Below are positions 48,513 through 61,320 of a stretch of DNA of 64,000 nt, in pieces (within the stretch, counting starts at the first letter, position 1; each line of letters begins with the position of its first letter). The DNA lies in contig VZTI01004087.1 of assembly GCA_013397865.1 (NCBI GenBank), positions 578,467-642,466 on the forward strand, written 5' to 3'. This stretch comes from Struthidea cinerea (lineage: Eukaryota > Chordata > Aves > Passeriformes > Corcoracidae). Below the pieces are notes generated by a model. The model did not search any database. It was not told the origin of the DNA and saw nothing but the letters and a program-made list of their open reading frames with translations. A program made the translations under genes and the position numbers.

Positions 48513-49032
48513 CAGAATCACAGAATGGGTCAGGTTGGAAGGGACCATAGTGGGTCGTCTGGTCCAACCTCCCTGATCAAGCAGGGGCATCCCAGAACAC
48601 GTGACACAGGATTGCATTCAGACAGTTCTTGAATATCTCCAGTGAGGGAGACTTCACAACCTCTCTTGGCAGCCTGTTCCAGGGCATATTCACCCACACA
48701 GTAAAGAAGTTTTTCCGCATATTTAGGTGTAACTTCCTGTGTATCAGTTTCTGTCCATTGTCTCTTGTCCCGTTGCTTGGCACCCCTCAGAAGAGCCTGA
48801 ATCAATCCTCAAGACACCATCCCTTCAGATACTTAAAGACACTTAGGAGGCCCACTCTCAGTCATCTCTTCTCAAAGCTGAGCAGGCCAAACTCTCTCAG
48901 CCTCTCTTTGTAAGAGAGCTGTTTCAGTGCCTTAATAATTTTTGTCACTCTCCGCTGGATCCACTTAAGGGACTCCATGTCTCTCTTGTACTGAGGAGCC
49001 CAGAACTGGACACAGCACTCCAATGTGGCTAG
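48513..49032 (-). mobile_element. CR1 LINE 3' fragment (longest in window)
   Basis: On the plus strand it begins cagaatcacagaatgggtcagg, the reverse complement of the CR1 3' end, and continues to cagaactggacacagcactcc. On the minus strand one register (48783-48577) retains the C-terminal RT peptide pattern R-D-N-G-Q-K-L-I-H-R-K-L-H-L-N, then W-N-R-L-P-R-E-V-V-K-S-P-S-L-E-I-F. The upstream portion encodes remnants of the LSLLRREWL and L-F-S-L-E-K-R type motifs with frame breaks. About 520 bp remain of a full-length element of several kilobases, so it is a 5'-truncated dead copy. Confidence 0.9.
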
Positions 49033-49126
49033 TTAGAGATTGATGACCCTATATAGCTAAAGCAAAGGAAAGCACTTCTTTGTTCTTTGTATTACCTCAA
49101 TAAACCTACTCCCTCCCTAGAAAAAT

Positions 49127-49160
49127 GCACACACATACCCACACACACACACCCCCACAC
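49127..49160. repeat. (CA)n microsatellite
   Basis: Runs of cacaca are interrupted by tacc and by a ccccc run. Confidence 0.85.
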
Positions 49161-51313
49161 CTAGTGTCCTTAAACTGGTTTCCTCAACCCATTCCCACCT
49201 ATTTACATGAAAAAAAAGTTAGTCTTTTCAATTGCCTGCTCAGTAAACATATCCCGGTCTCAAGCACTTGTCCAGATGCTATGTGGTTTTACACACCCAG
49301 TTTTTTGGTTCAAGGTTTTCATGATCTATATAGCAAAATTTAAGACAAAAAAAAATGTGGGTTTATCTATTTATTTGGGATAAAATGCCAATATTTTTAA
49401 TATAAGAAGATACATCAAAGACAGCTAAAGGGAAAAGATAAGAATGTTCACAAGGAACAATTGACATAAACTGTTTTCCCCACATTTTCTTGTACAGTGT
49501 TTGCGTTTGCACAGGAAAAAAGGGCTAGATAGTCAATGGGCTAAGAAACAATGTGTTCAGGTTTTTTTGTTCAGTCTAACTCAACTCCCAGCTCATCCAC
49601 AGGCTCCAGAAAAAGTCCGTGAGGAACCTACAACAGGCCAGGATTTGGTGATGTTTTCCTTAAGCAAAGTGTGAAATATTTACTCTGTTGTAATATAAGG
49701 GGGCTTGTTGAGAATTCATATTTATTGGTTAGTTCAGAAAACAGCAGAGGAAAAAAGAGTGGGTGTTTCTTACCACAGACAGTGCAAACAGATGATATAA
49801 TTTAATTAAAACTAATAACATCAGTTCAAACATTGGTGTCACATAAACTGTATTCTGGCACTGTAGACAAGATATATACATTGCAAGCATATCAGCTAAC
49901 GTGATTATGGAACCCATAATGATTTAATGATGCTGCATAATAATAGATCATTCTCTAAAAGTATAAAACTCATCTTTGTGAAAATAAAATAATTCCTCTT
50001 TAATCCTAGAAGCGCAGAAACTACCGAAATCTCATTTTAATACAATAGCTTGAATTTTAAAAATATTGAAAATTACTAAATATTCTTAATCTACTTCAGG
50101 TTCAAAGTTAGAGTGAGAAAGTAGTGCTGGAGATTTTTCCTCCTAATGTTTTTAGGCATCAACACTTTCTCAGTGTCAGAAAACTGACCAGATTCTATCC
50201 TTGATCTCAAAGTTTTGAAAAATAAATATGGTTAAAATAGATGTCAAAGGTCAACAATTTCAAAGGAAGCTTCCTAAACAGATGTTTAAATTCGTATCTT
50301 GACACAAGTTACATTGACCTGATTATAAACACTGATTTTTACTCAGCTGAATGAAGTTCTTAGAACACTTGGAAAAACAAAAAGAAAGAAAGAAAAAGAT
50401 TGCTATAGTTCTGAGATTTTCATGCATAAATAAAGATGCAATTACTAAATTTTAATCCACACTGGAAGCATGCAATGCCAGGCTTTAAATTCTATTTTTG
50501 TATTTATATTGATGTAAAAAAAGCCTAGTAAAAGGTTTCGTAGAATAACTAAGAAGAGGATGAGAGATCGCCATACAAAATTCAAACTTATAGTCCCTTT
50601 ATGCTCTGAAATATTAAAAGAGCAGTGTAGAGAATGTGGAGTGTATTTAAATTACATCTCAACATCTCTAGAATTTGATAAGAGCAGGGGCTTTTATTCT
50701 TTGTTTCACTCTACAGCGTGAAAGCCTCCTACAAAGACCTGCTTTCTATGTTATACTCTCTGATGGAAAACATGGTTTTTTTGTGCCAGGAATTCCCTCC
50801 AACTGTCTTCAAAGCTGGTCCATTCTAAATGTACCAGGGATGCTAATAGATTTTCAATTGGTTCATGAATAACAATTAAAGTCATAACTCAGGCACTATC
50901 AAATTTTTGTTTAAATAACACACTTTCCATACAAGAACCTCTTCATAAAATGAAAATTGAAGGAAAATCTAAAATGTCACCCACTACAATAAGGCACCTT
51001 CTTTACACTGCAATGCTAAGAACTCCATTCTTATCAGAATAATCGAAAAACATTCTATTTCCTGCATACTAAATACAGAGTGAAGAATCTTACATAAAGA
51101 AAACAAGCTACAGTGAGATAATTCTACATTAGTTTAATTGCTAATAATGTAAATTGAACTCAAAATCCTTGCAGGAAGGATTATAGTCAGATTCACAAAG
51201 TATCATTTCATGCCAGTGTTTAATTTCTCACATGTTCAGAAAAGGTATGAATAAAATATAAAGATCACCACGAAAATACTGATCCAGAATCTGATGTATT
51301 CACATACATTTGG

Positions 51314-51341
51314 AAAGGTAAATATGTACATATTTACCTTT
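51314..51341. repeat. Perfect 28-bp palindrome
   Basis: The 28 bases, built from AAAGGTAAATATGT and its exact reverse complement ACATATTTACCTTT with no spacer, read the same on both strands. The right arm is followed by a second acctttgg that mirrors the tttgga left of the palindrome imperfectly. It is able to form a cruciform; function is unknown. Confidence 0.85.
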
Positions 51342-51893
51342 ACCTTTGGAAACATATACATATATATTGTACATAATTTTAAAAAATATATTTTTCCTGC
51401 CTTAGAATAGTTTTGAGACTGCATGGATTATCTTTGCTAACTCTATTGTGTATAGTGCATGAACATCTTATGAAGAGAAAAAAAAGTGTCTGCTGTTTCA
51501 AAAAATACTATCATCCCAGAAGATGGGACACAGAAGAACAGCAAATTCTTAATTCCTATCTGCAAGCAGAATTAATTCTTATTGACATTTAAGCTGATAA
51601 GAGATTTAGCATCCGTTATGCAGAATGTTGTAAAATGTAACAAGGGGAGAAAAGACCAGTGAAACAGTTGTTTGGTGTTGGAACTCTATCACTGAGATCA
51701 GGTGGTCAATGAGAAAAAGTGATTTACAACACTTGAGATGAGCTGTGGTCACCTGGACTTTATTTGACCGAGTGGATTAGTTAGAGCCAACTGTCAATGT
51801 ACATTCAAATTTGTGTAATCAGACTGGTTTTTTAGAAAAAGGAAAAATACTGTATGTCTGGATTGAAATGCAGATCTGTCAGGACCATATAAA

Positions 51894-52276
51894 CATAGAA
51901 CCATTCAGGTTGAAAAAAACCTCTAAGATCATTGAAGAAAACCATTAACCCAACATTGTCAAGTCCACTATTAAACTGTGTCCCAAAGTGCCACATCTAC
52001 ACATCTTTTTACTACCTCCAGGGATGGTGACTCCACCACTTCCTAGTGCAGCCTGTTCCAATATTTGACAGCCTTTCCATGAAGAATTTTGTCCTAATAC
52101 CAAATCTAAACCTCCCCTGGTATAAGCTGAGGCCATTTCCTCTTGACATGTCACTAGTTGAGGGAAGAGACCACCTCACTACAACCTCCTTTCAGGTAGT
52201 TGTGGAGAGCAATGAGGTCTCTCCTGAGCCTCTTTTTCTCCAGGCTGAACAACTCCTCAGCTGCTCCTCATAAGGA
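51894..52276 (-). mobile_element. CR1 LINE 3' fragment, diverged
   Basis: On the plus strand it begins catagaaccattcaggttgaa (the reverse complement of the CR1 tail, first repeat decayed). It continues gcctgttccaatatttgacagcc, ccatgaagaattttgtcctaat, and ends ctccaggctgaacaactcctcagctgctcctcat. These are the reverse complement of the CR1 RT C-terminal region, where sense peptide L-F-S-L-E-K and related words are encoded. It is about 383 bp and older than the copy at 48513, judging by the decayed tail. Confidence 0.88.
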
Positions 52277-52904
52277 TGAAATATCTTGCCCTGCTAAATC
52301 TGACATTTCTGCGCTATCTTGAAATAGTGGAGAAAATTCTGCTGTCATTTAAATTGTTTGTCAATGTGAACACTTCCTTAATAATGTTTATTAATAAAGT
52401 AGTTTATTCAGAAATGACACCCTGAGGACAATAGCTGTAGCTAGAATTTATAATGTACTCACTTACTGTAGGTTATTAATTCCTAAGACTTAACTCTTGG
52501 ATATATTTACAGTGCAAATATCAGAGCCACTGAAGAACTTGAGAAAAACAGTTTTCTTTTAGAAGAAAATTGGTAACAAAATTAATCAGATCTTTGCCAG
52601 ACCTAGGATGAAACTCACAGTAAAACCAAAAAGATGAGGACCACAGCAACAACAGTAAGAAATCATCAGTTAGAGCACTGATGTAGAAAGTGGGACATAC
52701 ATGCTCAAGTTTTACAATTCCTTGGTTTATGTAAAATATGTATCAGTGCCTTGAACTTGTGCCTTCCACTACCCAACTGGAGTCTCCCAAGCAGTGGGTT
52801 TCTCACATCTTGCTGATAAGATGTTGTTTTTTTCATTATTAGTATCAAGAGGAAATAAATGATGAAATATCAAAAATTTTTATTAAATCCATTTCTGGTT
52901 TGCT

Positions 52905-52928
52905 TGTTTTGTTTGTTTGTTTGTTTTT
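52905..52928. repeat. (TTTG)n microsatellite
   Basis: Five successive tttg-type units end in a short T tract. Simple repeat. Confidence 0.8.
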
Positions 52929-55900
52929 GCTTAAGTAACTGCAGCTGACCATGCAGTATCTGTCTCTTACAGTTGAGAATGAACGGATTTGGTTTTTTTG
53001 GGTGCCTGTTTCCCGCATGAGTATACTGGTCAAGAAAAGGTAAGAAACCTCCTCTTATTGCAATACTGACATTTAGATAAAACAGATCTAAAAGTGTCTC
53101 TGGAGAGTTTGAATTCAAAATAAAATGAAAGGAAGCCAATATACTTGTTATCCAGCTACTGTACAATATCAATCATTACAAACCATTGAAATAAATTTAA
53201 ACACTTTGATGTTGTTTTTCTTGTCCTGAAAATAGCCACGGTTTATTTTGTTCACTTTATTCCACCAGTTCAGTGATAACAGCAGATTCTACAGGCATCA
53301 AATGAATTCACAGGAAAGTAGAATAAGGACAAAACGCAGTGACTTCCAAGCAGTTGCAGCTAAACATGAAAGAAAATGAATGACACATCAAAGCATCAAC
53401 TTCAAAGACACTCCCAGGTGGCTCGTTTCAGAATATGTGTTGCAGAAATCATACAATAAGGTGTTTGAACTTTCCTATTCAAGAAAATTTTTAAGAACCT
53501 TTATCGGGAAAAAAAAATGACTGTGTTGAAGGACAGCTAAAAATCCAAAGTCAATGTATTTCAAATATGTTTGATAAAAGGGTGAATAATAGAAGAAATG
53601 TTTTGTCTCAGGCTTTTTGAAGGAAAGGTGTTGTGAAAGAGAAATAACTGTGATACTAGAATTGCATACCAACATTTTAGAGACACATTGTTTTGACTTT
53701 AAAAAAATAATTTTATATAGCAGAGTATGGCTTTTGCTTGACTTAATTCTGGAAGCCACGTGGGTGTCACAATGATAAAATTCATAGTTGCAGTACAGTA
53801 TTTGGTGGGAGCTGCAATGCCAGGGGCAAAATACACAAGATAAATTAGCATGACACAAACCACAGTGGAGTCCAACAGATGCTTCATTAACATTTTGTGA
53901 TGTCTCGAATAATCTATGTAGAAATAAGCTATGCAAGTAGCTATATTAACAGACAAGAGGCCTGCAGTGTGATTACAATGGGCAGCTATGGGCTGAACTT
54001 GAGCTAAATTTACAATTTTCCACTAAACTTAGATAAGTTAAAGAAGATTAAACATTTAAGTGAAATTTAGAAATATGACATTTTTTTTTTAAACTGAATT
54101 TACAACTATTGGATACCTCAATTGAAAATAACCACCTGGTTTGTGAAGTTAGCTTCCACTTCTGAAATCCTTGTCCTGATAGAAAGGAATGGGAATTAAT
54201 TGTGGTAGATAGAACCACCATCCCTGCCTTCCCTGTTTGTACACACAATCTCCAGTTACAGCAAATTTAAGCCTCTCACTGACTTTCAAATCAACCTGAA
54301 GGCAAACAAGTCACTTGGAAATCTGGGAGTTCAGCTTTGTAGCATTGAGATACTTCTCAAATTTTTCTATTTTTATTTTTCTAGTATGGTGAGAGTACAG
54401 ATTTTTGTTGCAATAGTTTAAAGAGATATAGAACAGTTAGGTTATATAACTTCAGAAGTGGCTTCTGGTTTCCAGCTTGAAACAAACTTTCCATCAAAAC
54501 TTCCCTTTATTTTTATGATAAAGTGTTCAAAATAGAAATTATACACTGAAATAAAATGGAACAGACTTGAATATTTTATTTTGCTAATCCACATAATATT
54601 AGAATTTTGCTCTTCATCACAACCAAAATAAAGAGACATTAAAAAAACTATACTCAGCTTACAAAATTAAAATCTCTTCTACAAAGAACCTACTTTAATT
54701 TATTAATTTTTTAATTATTTAGGTTGTTATATTTTATGAAAAGGAGTTTGAAATTAATCCTTATAAAACAATCAGAAAAGCTAAAGTGAAATCTCTTTTA
54801 ATATCCAGGGGAGTTTTCATTATTTATTAAACAATTTCAATTGTCCTTATGGGAAAAGTAAAATCTTATTCTAAAATTGCATTTTGTTAATTATTTTTAG
54901 TTGAATTTCCAGAATAGCAGTTGTTATTCTAAATATTTAAGTGTTCTTTCCAGTGGGACCCCTTTTCTCTAAACTTAATGACATGTGGATTGTAATGTTT
55001 TTGTCAGCCTAAATGTTTCCATAACAGCCTTATTATGCTCATGGAACTTGGTAAACTCAACGTAGTTGCTGAATTAACTTAAACATTTGCCATTATTTGT
55101 GTACCCTTCATTAACATCTTAATAACAGAGCTCTACCTGGGAGAATGTTGGAATTAAAAATTTGTTTTAAAGTTTAAAGTCAGGCATACAAGAAAGTATT
55201 AGGTCAGTGGCATACAGCTGTGGGCCACGGTTTTCTTAGCATGCCTATGTAAATCAGGATTAACTTTGCTTAATTACTGGAAAGCACATTCCAGAACAAC
55301 TACTGAGAAAAACAGTAAGGAAATATTCATGATGGTGTAGTTTGCTTTGTTCTGGTTTCAGATAGGATAGGCAGTTTTCAGGTACACATGGAAGTCTGCG
55401 TACAACTATAAACAATATGAATGTCAAAGCAGTTCAGGACATATTAATATAAGTTGATGAGCTAAAGTGTAAAGCAAATTAAAAATCAAATCAATTTTTG
55501 TTGAAAAATCTTGAGACAGAAAATGATTCTATGCACTCTAGGACTAAAAGAGCAATTATTTTATTCATTAAAAGTCAATAATTTTGAAGTCAAAAGGGAG
55601 ATCTTCATATTGTGAGTAAGACATTGCAAATCAAGTACTTTTCTGAAAGAGAACATGCGGATAAAAATTTGGGAAGGGATTCTCACTCCTTAAAAACTGA
55701 CATAATTCAATCTCTCCTGAAATAAATGCTGCTTTTTCAGCCTGCTCTTTCCATGCTCAATTCTCAAGAAAAGGTGAATGGCCTCTGCATGTGTCTTAGG
55801 TGAACCTTTATAAAATTCTGATGTCACATTCAAGTTCAGTAAAAGGTAATTTGCATCTCTCTCTGCCAGCCTGTGCAAGCCTGTTCATCCATTTCAATGG

Positions 55901-56490
55901 GATTCTTTCTCCTAAAATCTCTCATCAGGACTTTTAGTACCTGTGAAGGCAAGTTCAATTCAAACCAATTCATTGTCAAGTTATCCCTGACACCCTAGAT
56001 TCATTGCTCAGATTCATTGATTTACCATCTGAACTCTTGACACATGGAATCTTTTGGGAGAGGACTACCAGAACAGAAGTAGTTTCAAATAATTTCTAAT
56101 TTTTCTATTTTTTTAATTCTAAAATCTAATTTTTGTAACATTTTGAACTTGTAATGTATGGTGAGATATGTGATTAATATCAACAAGAAGAAAAGATCAT
56201 AAAAAAATGTGAGTTTTTCAGATTAACAATGCCAAAGACATTCTCTTCCAGTGGAACTCAAGGGACGACTGTCATATTCTGTTTATTTTTTGGTTTATGC
56301 ATTATATCCACAGCAGTTCATTAGGAATTTACTGTTTATAAGCTCTCATAATATTATGAGACATTTTTTCCTGCATAAAATCATGGATTTTCCTCTGTAT
56401 GAAAATTCTTAACACCAAACAAAATTGCATGTACATAATTTCTTTTGTGCTCAAGCCCTAACATTCTAACATCCTCTGTACGAAGGGACT

Positions 56491-56530
56491 TAAATTGTAA
56501 TAAAGTGTATTAAATTGTACAAGGGTGTAT
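56491..56530. repeat. 20-bp tandem duplication
   Basis: The units TAAATTGTAATAAAGTGTAT and TAAATTGTACAAGGGTGTAT match at 17 of 20 positions, followed by a partial third unit (taaataattg). Confidence 0.7.
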
Positions 56531-59500
56531 TAAATAATTGAGTTCTAGACTGTGTCTGTAGTTCTAAAGATATTTCAAATAGAATTAAATCTTATCAGAA
56601 AGTCTCAGAACACTGATTTCCCCAAATGCTAATGTGTTTTGAGGAGTCTATTTTTCAAGTCAAAATCACTCTTATCAGTGCTAAGTGTGAATATTCCAGC
56701 ATTCAAGTTCATGCATGTAAAACAGTAGATGAGACTGTCTCTACAGTCTGTTAAAATGAAATGTGATAAATGCAGCATTTTCGATAAGAAATCATACAGT
56801 GTGACACTCAGGAAAAAGAATCCACTTGAAAAAATACAAGATAAGTTTTTCTTTGTTATCTAGCCATGCTTCATTCATTCTTAGGGTGGATGAGATTAGC
56901 ATGCTGGATCACATATGTAATTAAAAAAAAAGTAACACTACTGATGACCTGCAGCAGTATGTTAGAAAAACGTTCAGAAATACTTTTCTGAAGTTTATGG
57001 AAGTTTATGGATTTATGGAAAGAGCTGTCCTCAACACTGTTAAGGCTGCAGGAAATGACCAGGTGACTGGCCTGTTGCTACACTAATGGAATGTGACAAG
57101 AAAACCTCTGGACTTGGCATGAGGAGAGGCATGACATGACAGCTGACAGTGTGAGCACTGGACAAGAGGTAGGGATAGTGCCAAGCAGATGGTGGCATCC
57201 CCATGGGTGGCTACAGGAGCCAAGCCTCACACATAACTGGAGGGGATCACTAGGGACCCACTACTAATTCTATATAAGGAAGATTACCTAGGTAATGGTA
57301 TCCAAAACATCCAAAATGGGTATAGGTATGGCAAAATGGGGACTGGCAGGGAAAAAGCAATTAGGGAGAAATTTTTTTACCTGGGAGAATGTTGGGGCGG
57401 AGAACATAAAGTGTAAGGGTGGCAAAAAGAGGGGCTCAAGTGGCAAGGGAAAAAGTAGTAAATAGTGGAAATCCTGTGAGTGAGACAACACAGAGGTCTC
57501 TATCAAGCAGCCTTGTGCTTGTTCCTTGTGGCTGGAACAGGGCAAAAATTCAGACCCATTTCTGTTGATATACAATAAAAGTTGGTGTGCTGCTAGTCAG
57601 GAGGGCTGGGGTGGAAGAAGGATGGAAAGGAAACTGTCCCTCTGTTAGGGAACACTGGATGGATACATCAAGTATCCCAGAGCCACTATTCTGGTGCTCA
57701 TTCCAGGCCTGATTGCATTCATAATATGCAGTGTTATATCTGGGTATCGTAACAAAACACTGCTAAACTCTGAAACATGAAGTGTTTGGATCCATCAATC
57801 ATTGAAACCAGAACATTTCAGAAATGTTTGGCTTAATTATGATAGTTCTTATGTTCTTGATAAATAATTTTCTACAACTTTTTTTATTGTAGTTTAATTA
57901 CGGTGAGGCTTAGATAACTTTGGAATATGACATCCATCAGATTTCTTCACAGAATATCAATGAACTAAGAAGAGTGGAAGCTGTTTTTCCTTGGTTTGAA
58001 GAAATATCAACACTACAAAGATTCATTACTATGAAAATAATCTTCCTTTGGGTGAAAAGGAAATAATATGACATACATAAAAGTTGTCAAGGATTTTTTT
58101 TTTTTTTTAAATTCAAAGCAGACAATTCTTACAAGTCAAAGAAATTAATCAAGGGAGCTGTACTGCAATGTTGGGATTTGGATGATTTTTTATCTTTTTT
58201 TGTAAAAGAAGTAAAATTTATCTAGAATATGTATTTCTTACAGTAAAATACTTCAAACCTAAATGGTAAATAAATGTCTCAGAAGATGTATTAAGCCTTA
58301 AAATGATATGAAGAAAAAAATAAAAAGAAGACTGAGAAGAGAAAGCTTGTCTTAGTGGTCAGTAATAGCTCGCAAAAAACAATCTAGATTCAGTGTTGTA
58401 AAGGATTTAAAAACAAATAGGATCAGTTTACTCAACCATATAAATTAAGCAAAACCAAATAAATACAAGAGGGGGAAAAGGCAAATTTTTGACAGGGGAA
58501 ATACTAAAGGCAATCTAGGCATTACTCAAAATGGCTGTACTTATAGTTTTTCCTGATATTTTTCTAATAACACTGATGATCCCATAGGTCTTATAGAAAA
58601 ATTAAAAGCTAATACACACAAGTAGAGGCTCATACTGGAAAAGAAGTTGCGAATGAGTGGGACATGTTTATATTGAAAGAACTAGGCAATTAAAAACACA
58701 AAGTTGTCAAAGAACATTTATAAAACATGAGCCACGTCAGTTTCTAATAGTATATTATAACATTCGAGGAAAGGAAATACAACATTCTGTGAAGACAGGA
58801 AAGAATGGGTCTCAGCAATGTCAAAACTCGAGGACTTATACTGAAGAAATATGAAAATAATGAAGGCAAATAAATGGAAGAATCTATAGAAAACAACGGG
58901 ATCAAAAATATGTGGGTTTTTTTCAGATGTACTATGGATAACATAACCAATAAAGCTCTTACATAAATATGATAAGTCTTTATATTTTGTATTATTTGAT
59001 GCAATATAATATGGAAAAATCTTTATTTGACATACAGATGGGACTTACCACAAGCTCTTTATTTTTTTTATTTTTCAATTCCTTAAAGTTGAAATTATAA
59101 TAGCCTTATTGCAAGAAAAAATAATGAACTGTGATCAGAGTAACTGTGAAAGTCACAATGAATATCTTGAGACTTATTGCATTTAATAGTTCCTTAATGA
59201 CCTTGGTAAAACAAGCTGGAATATGTTTAAGAAATCACATAAAAATTTGTAAGATAAAATCAATGAAGTGTGTGAGCGGTGTTTAATATTGAACATTTGG
59301 ATAACCTTGAAGACAGAACAATGGAAACTAAGTGAAACTTTTCAGTATAACATGTAAAAGTTGGACAGTAATGAGACTCAGTAGTATTTTTCCCAGCACA
59401 TATATTGATGAGGGAAAGGCTTGCTTAATTTCTGAGCAGAGCAAGTTTCATTTTTAGGATTTACCTACAGCTTTGTAGGACTGAGCCAGGTGACCTAGGA

Positions 59501-60630
59501 AATCAGCCTATTGTTTTGTTGAGCTCTGAGACTCACAAATTTTTCACTTCAGTGAATACCGTAGTTTAATTACAAACAATCATTTAATTTGGTTTAAATG
59601 TCATACTTTAAAATTAAATTATATACTGCCCTGTTCCTGACAAAGAAATTTTTTCTATATCCTGTCTTGTTTACCTGATTTCTAAAGAAAATTATACCAA
59701 CCTTTCCATGTCAAAGTTTTACAGCTTTACCATTTTCATCATCTTTCTTAATTACTCAATATCTGGGTTATCCTCCAAACCTCCAACTTTGTTATTACTG
59801 TCAAACAAATCGTAAAACCTGAATCACCTTTCATTAGTTCATATTTACAATAGTTTTCATAGTCTTCTGGCAAACTTTGATTTCTCTACAAGATGGAAAG
59901 TTTAGGTATCGCAAGTTTGGGAAAAAAAAACAAAACAACAGAAAGCCCTACCCCAAACCTAATTATTTTTTTTCTACAAAGTCGCTACGTTGTGACATGA
60001 TTTATCTGAAAAAAGAAATTGAGAAAGAATTTGATTGTGTAATTTTTTTTTATTGTCAGTTGAATGCCATTACACTAAATAAGGTATCAAGTAATTTTAC
60101 CCAATCATAAGGTAAAAAAAATCAATCTGAAAGTAATGAACTTTATAAATTAAATTGACCAATTGGGTCAGATTTATTGTTACCAAAAGAAGCAATCATG
60201 TATGCATTTTTTTGGGATTCATTTCCAACCTAGACACCTGCTAGAAAGAGCCTTTGTAACGATTTGTGGACTTTTTTTCAGAACCTAATTGTATCATTCC
60301 CTTAATGATCTTTCCTTAAAATTACTGTTGCAAACAACAGTGACAGAATGTGATCAGCACTTTACACTCTCATCATCACAGCTTGTCAATTATTTTATAT
60401 AAGTTAAAAGCCTGTTCTTCCTATTTTAACTGCAGTGATAGGTAAGAAGACCAGTCACTTTTTTTTTTGTCTTCTGACAACCCTTATAAATCAAACCAAA
60501 ATGGAACATGTTAAAGCATTGTTGTTGTCTTCATAACAATCATGAAATTCTGGAACCTATACTGAAAAAAGTTACCAGATTTTTGTCTTCCTAGGACAGG
60601 CACATTCCATGTTATTATAATTCACCCCAA

Positions 60631-61320
60631 TGTGTTGGGTTAACTTCGCTGGCTGACGCCTGTTCAGCTGCTCTCTCACTCACCCTCCTCAATAGAACAG
60701 TGGGATATAATGAAGCAAAGATAGAGAGATCACTTTACATTTACTGTCAAAACAGTCTCAGCTTGGCAAAATCAGTGTAATACATTGCTCATAAAAAGAT
60801 ATTTATATGGTGAGAAAAAAGAACAAAACCTAGAACAGATTCTCCCCACTTCTCACAATCAACTTCATTACTTCGTGCCTGACTCCTCTCTGATCCTCTC
60901 TCTGAAAGGCTCATGAGGAACTGTGAAGTTGTGACCATTCCATAACAGCTCCTCTCTGCTGCTATTCCTTCTCTCACTTCTTCAAGATGGATTCTGACCA
61001 CAAACTGTGGTCTTTCAGGATAAACCTGTTCCAGTGTGGTCTCTCCGAGGGCTGCAGGGCATCCTCTGCTCCAGCACATGGAGCACCTCCTTCCCCTTTT
61101 TCATCCCTCACTCTGGTGTCTTCAGGGCTGTTTTTCATATTTTTTCCTCACAGCTCTCATTGCTTCAGGGTTTTCTTAATATATCTTAAATATCTTTCCC
61201 CAAATGTATCACCACTCTGGCTGAGGGGCTCAGCTGTCCCCTGAGGTGTGTCCATTTTGGAGCCAGCTGAAACCAGTGCTTCAAAAGGGTGAGCCTTCAG
61301 CACCTGGGCACCTGCATCCT
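60631..61320 (-). mobile_element. Diverged avian ERV LTR, same family as 500-1373
   Basis: It begins tgtgttgggttaacttcgctggctg on the plus strand, the start of the family whose consensus opens TGTGTTGGGTTGACC. Later blocks (ctgcagggcatcctctgctcc, cactctggtgtcttcagggctg, ttttggagccagctgaaacc) follow the order seen at 500-1373. Sense is the minus strand, with a TATA-like GATATTTAAG near 61185-61194. The far end is uncertain: beyond about 61270 similarity fades and the terminal AACCCAATACA is missing, so it is truncated or badly decayed. The sequence before the start (cccaa) is not found as a duplication. There are no internal retroviral genes. The central part is shorter than in other copies. 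Confidence 0.75.

Larger units (their letters stand above)
49033..51893. other. AT-rich unique sequence, no gene seen
   Basis: There is no credible gene. It contains a (CA)n tract at 49127-49160 and a perfect palindrome at 51314-51341. Confidence 0.5.
52277..60630. other. AT-rich gene desert segment
   Basis: No credible exon is seen. The largest minus-strand frame (53936-53475, 153 residues) has no recognisable domain. A (TTTG)n run lies at 52905-52928, a 20-bp tandem duplication at 56491-56530, a possible old LTR around 57062-57600, and a T tract at 58090-58107. Confidence 0.45.

Noticed and set aside
53475..53936. 153-residue minus-strand open frame
   Set aside because: No recognisable domain. 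A second frame of 85 residues overlaps it in another register, and the composition is that of AT-rich non-coding DNA.
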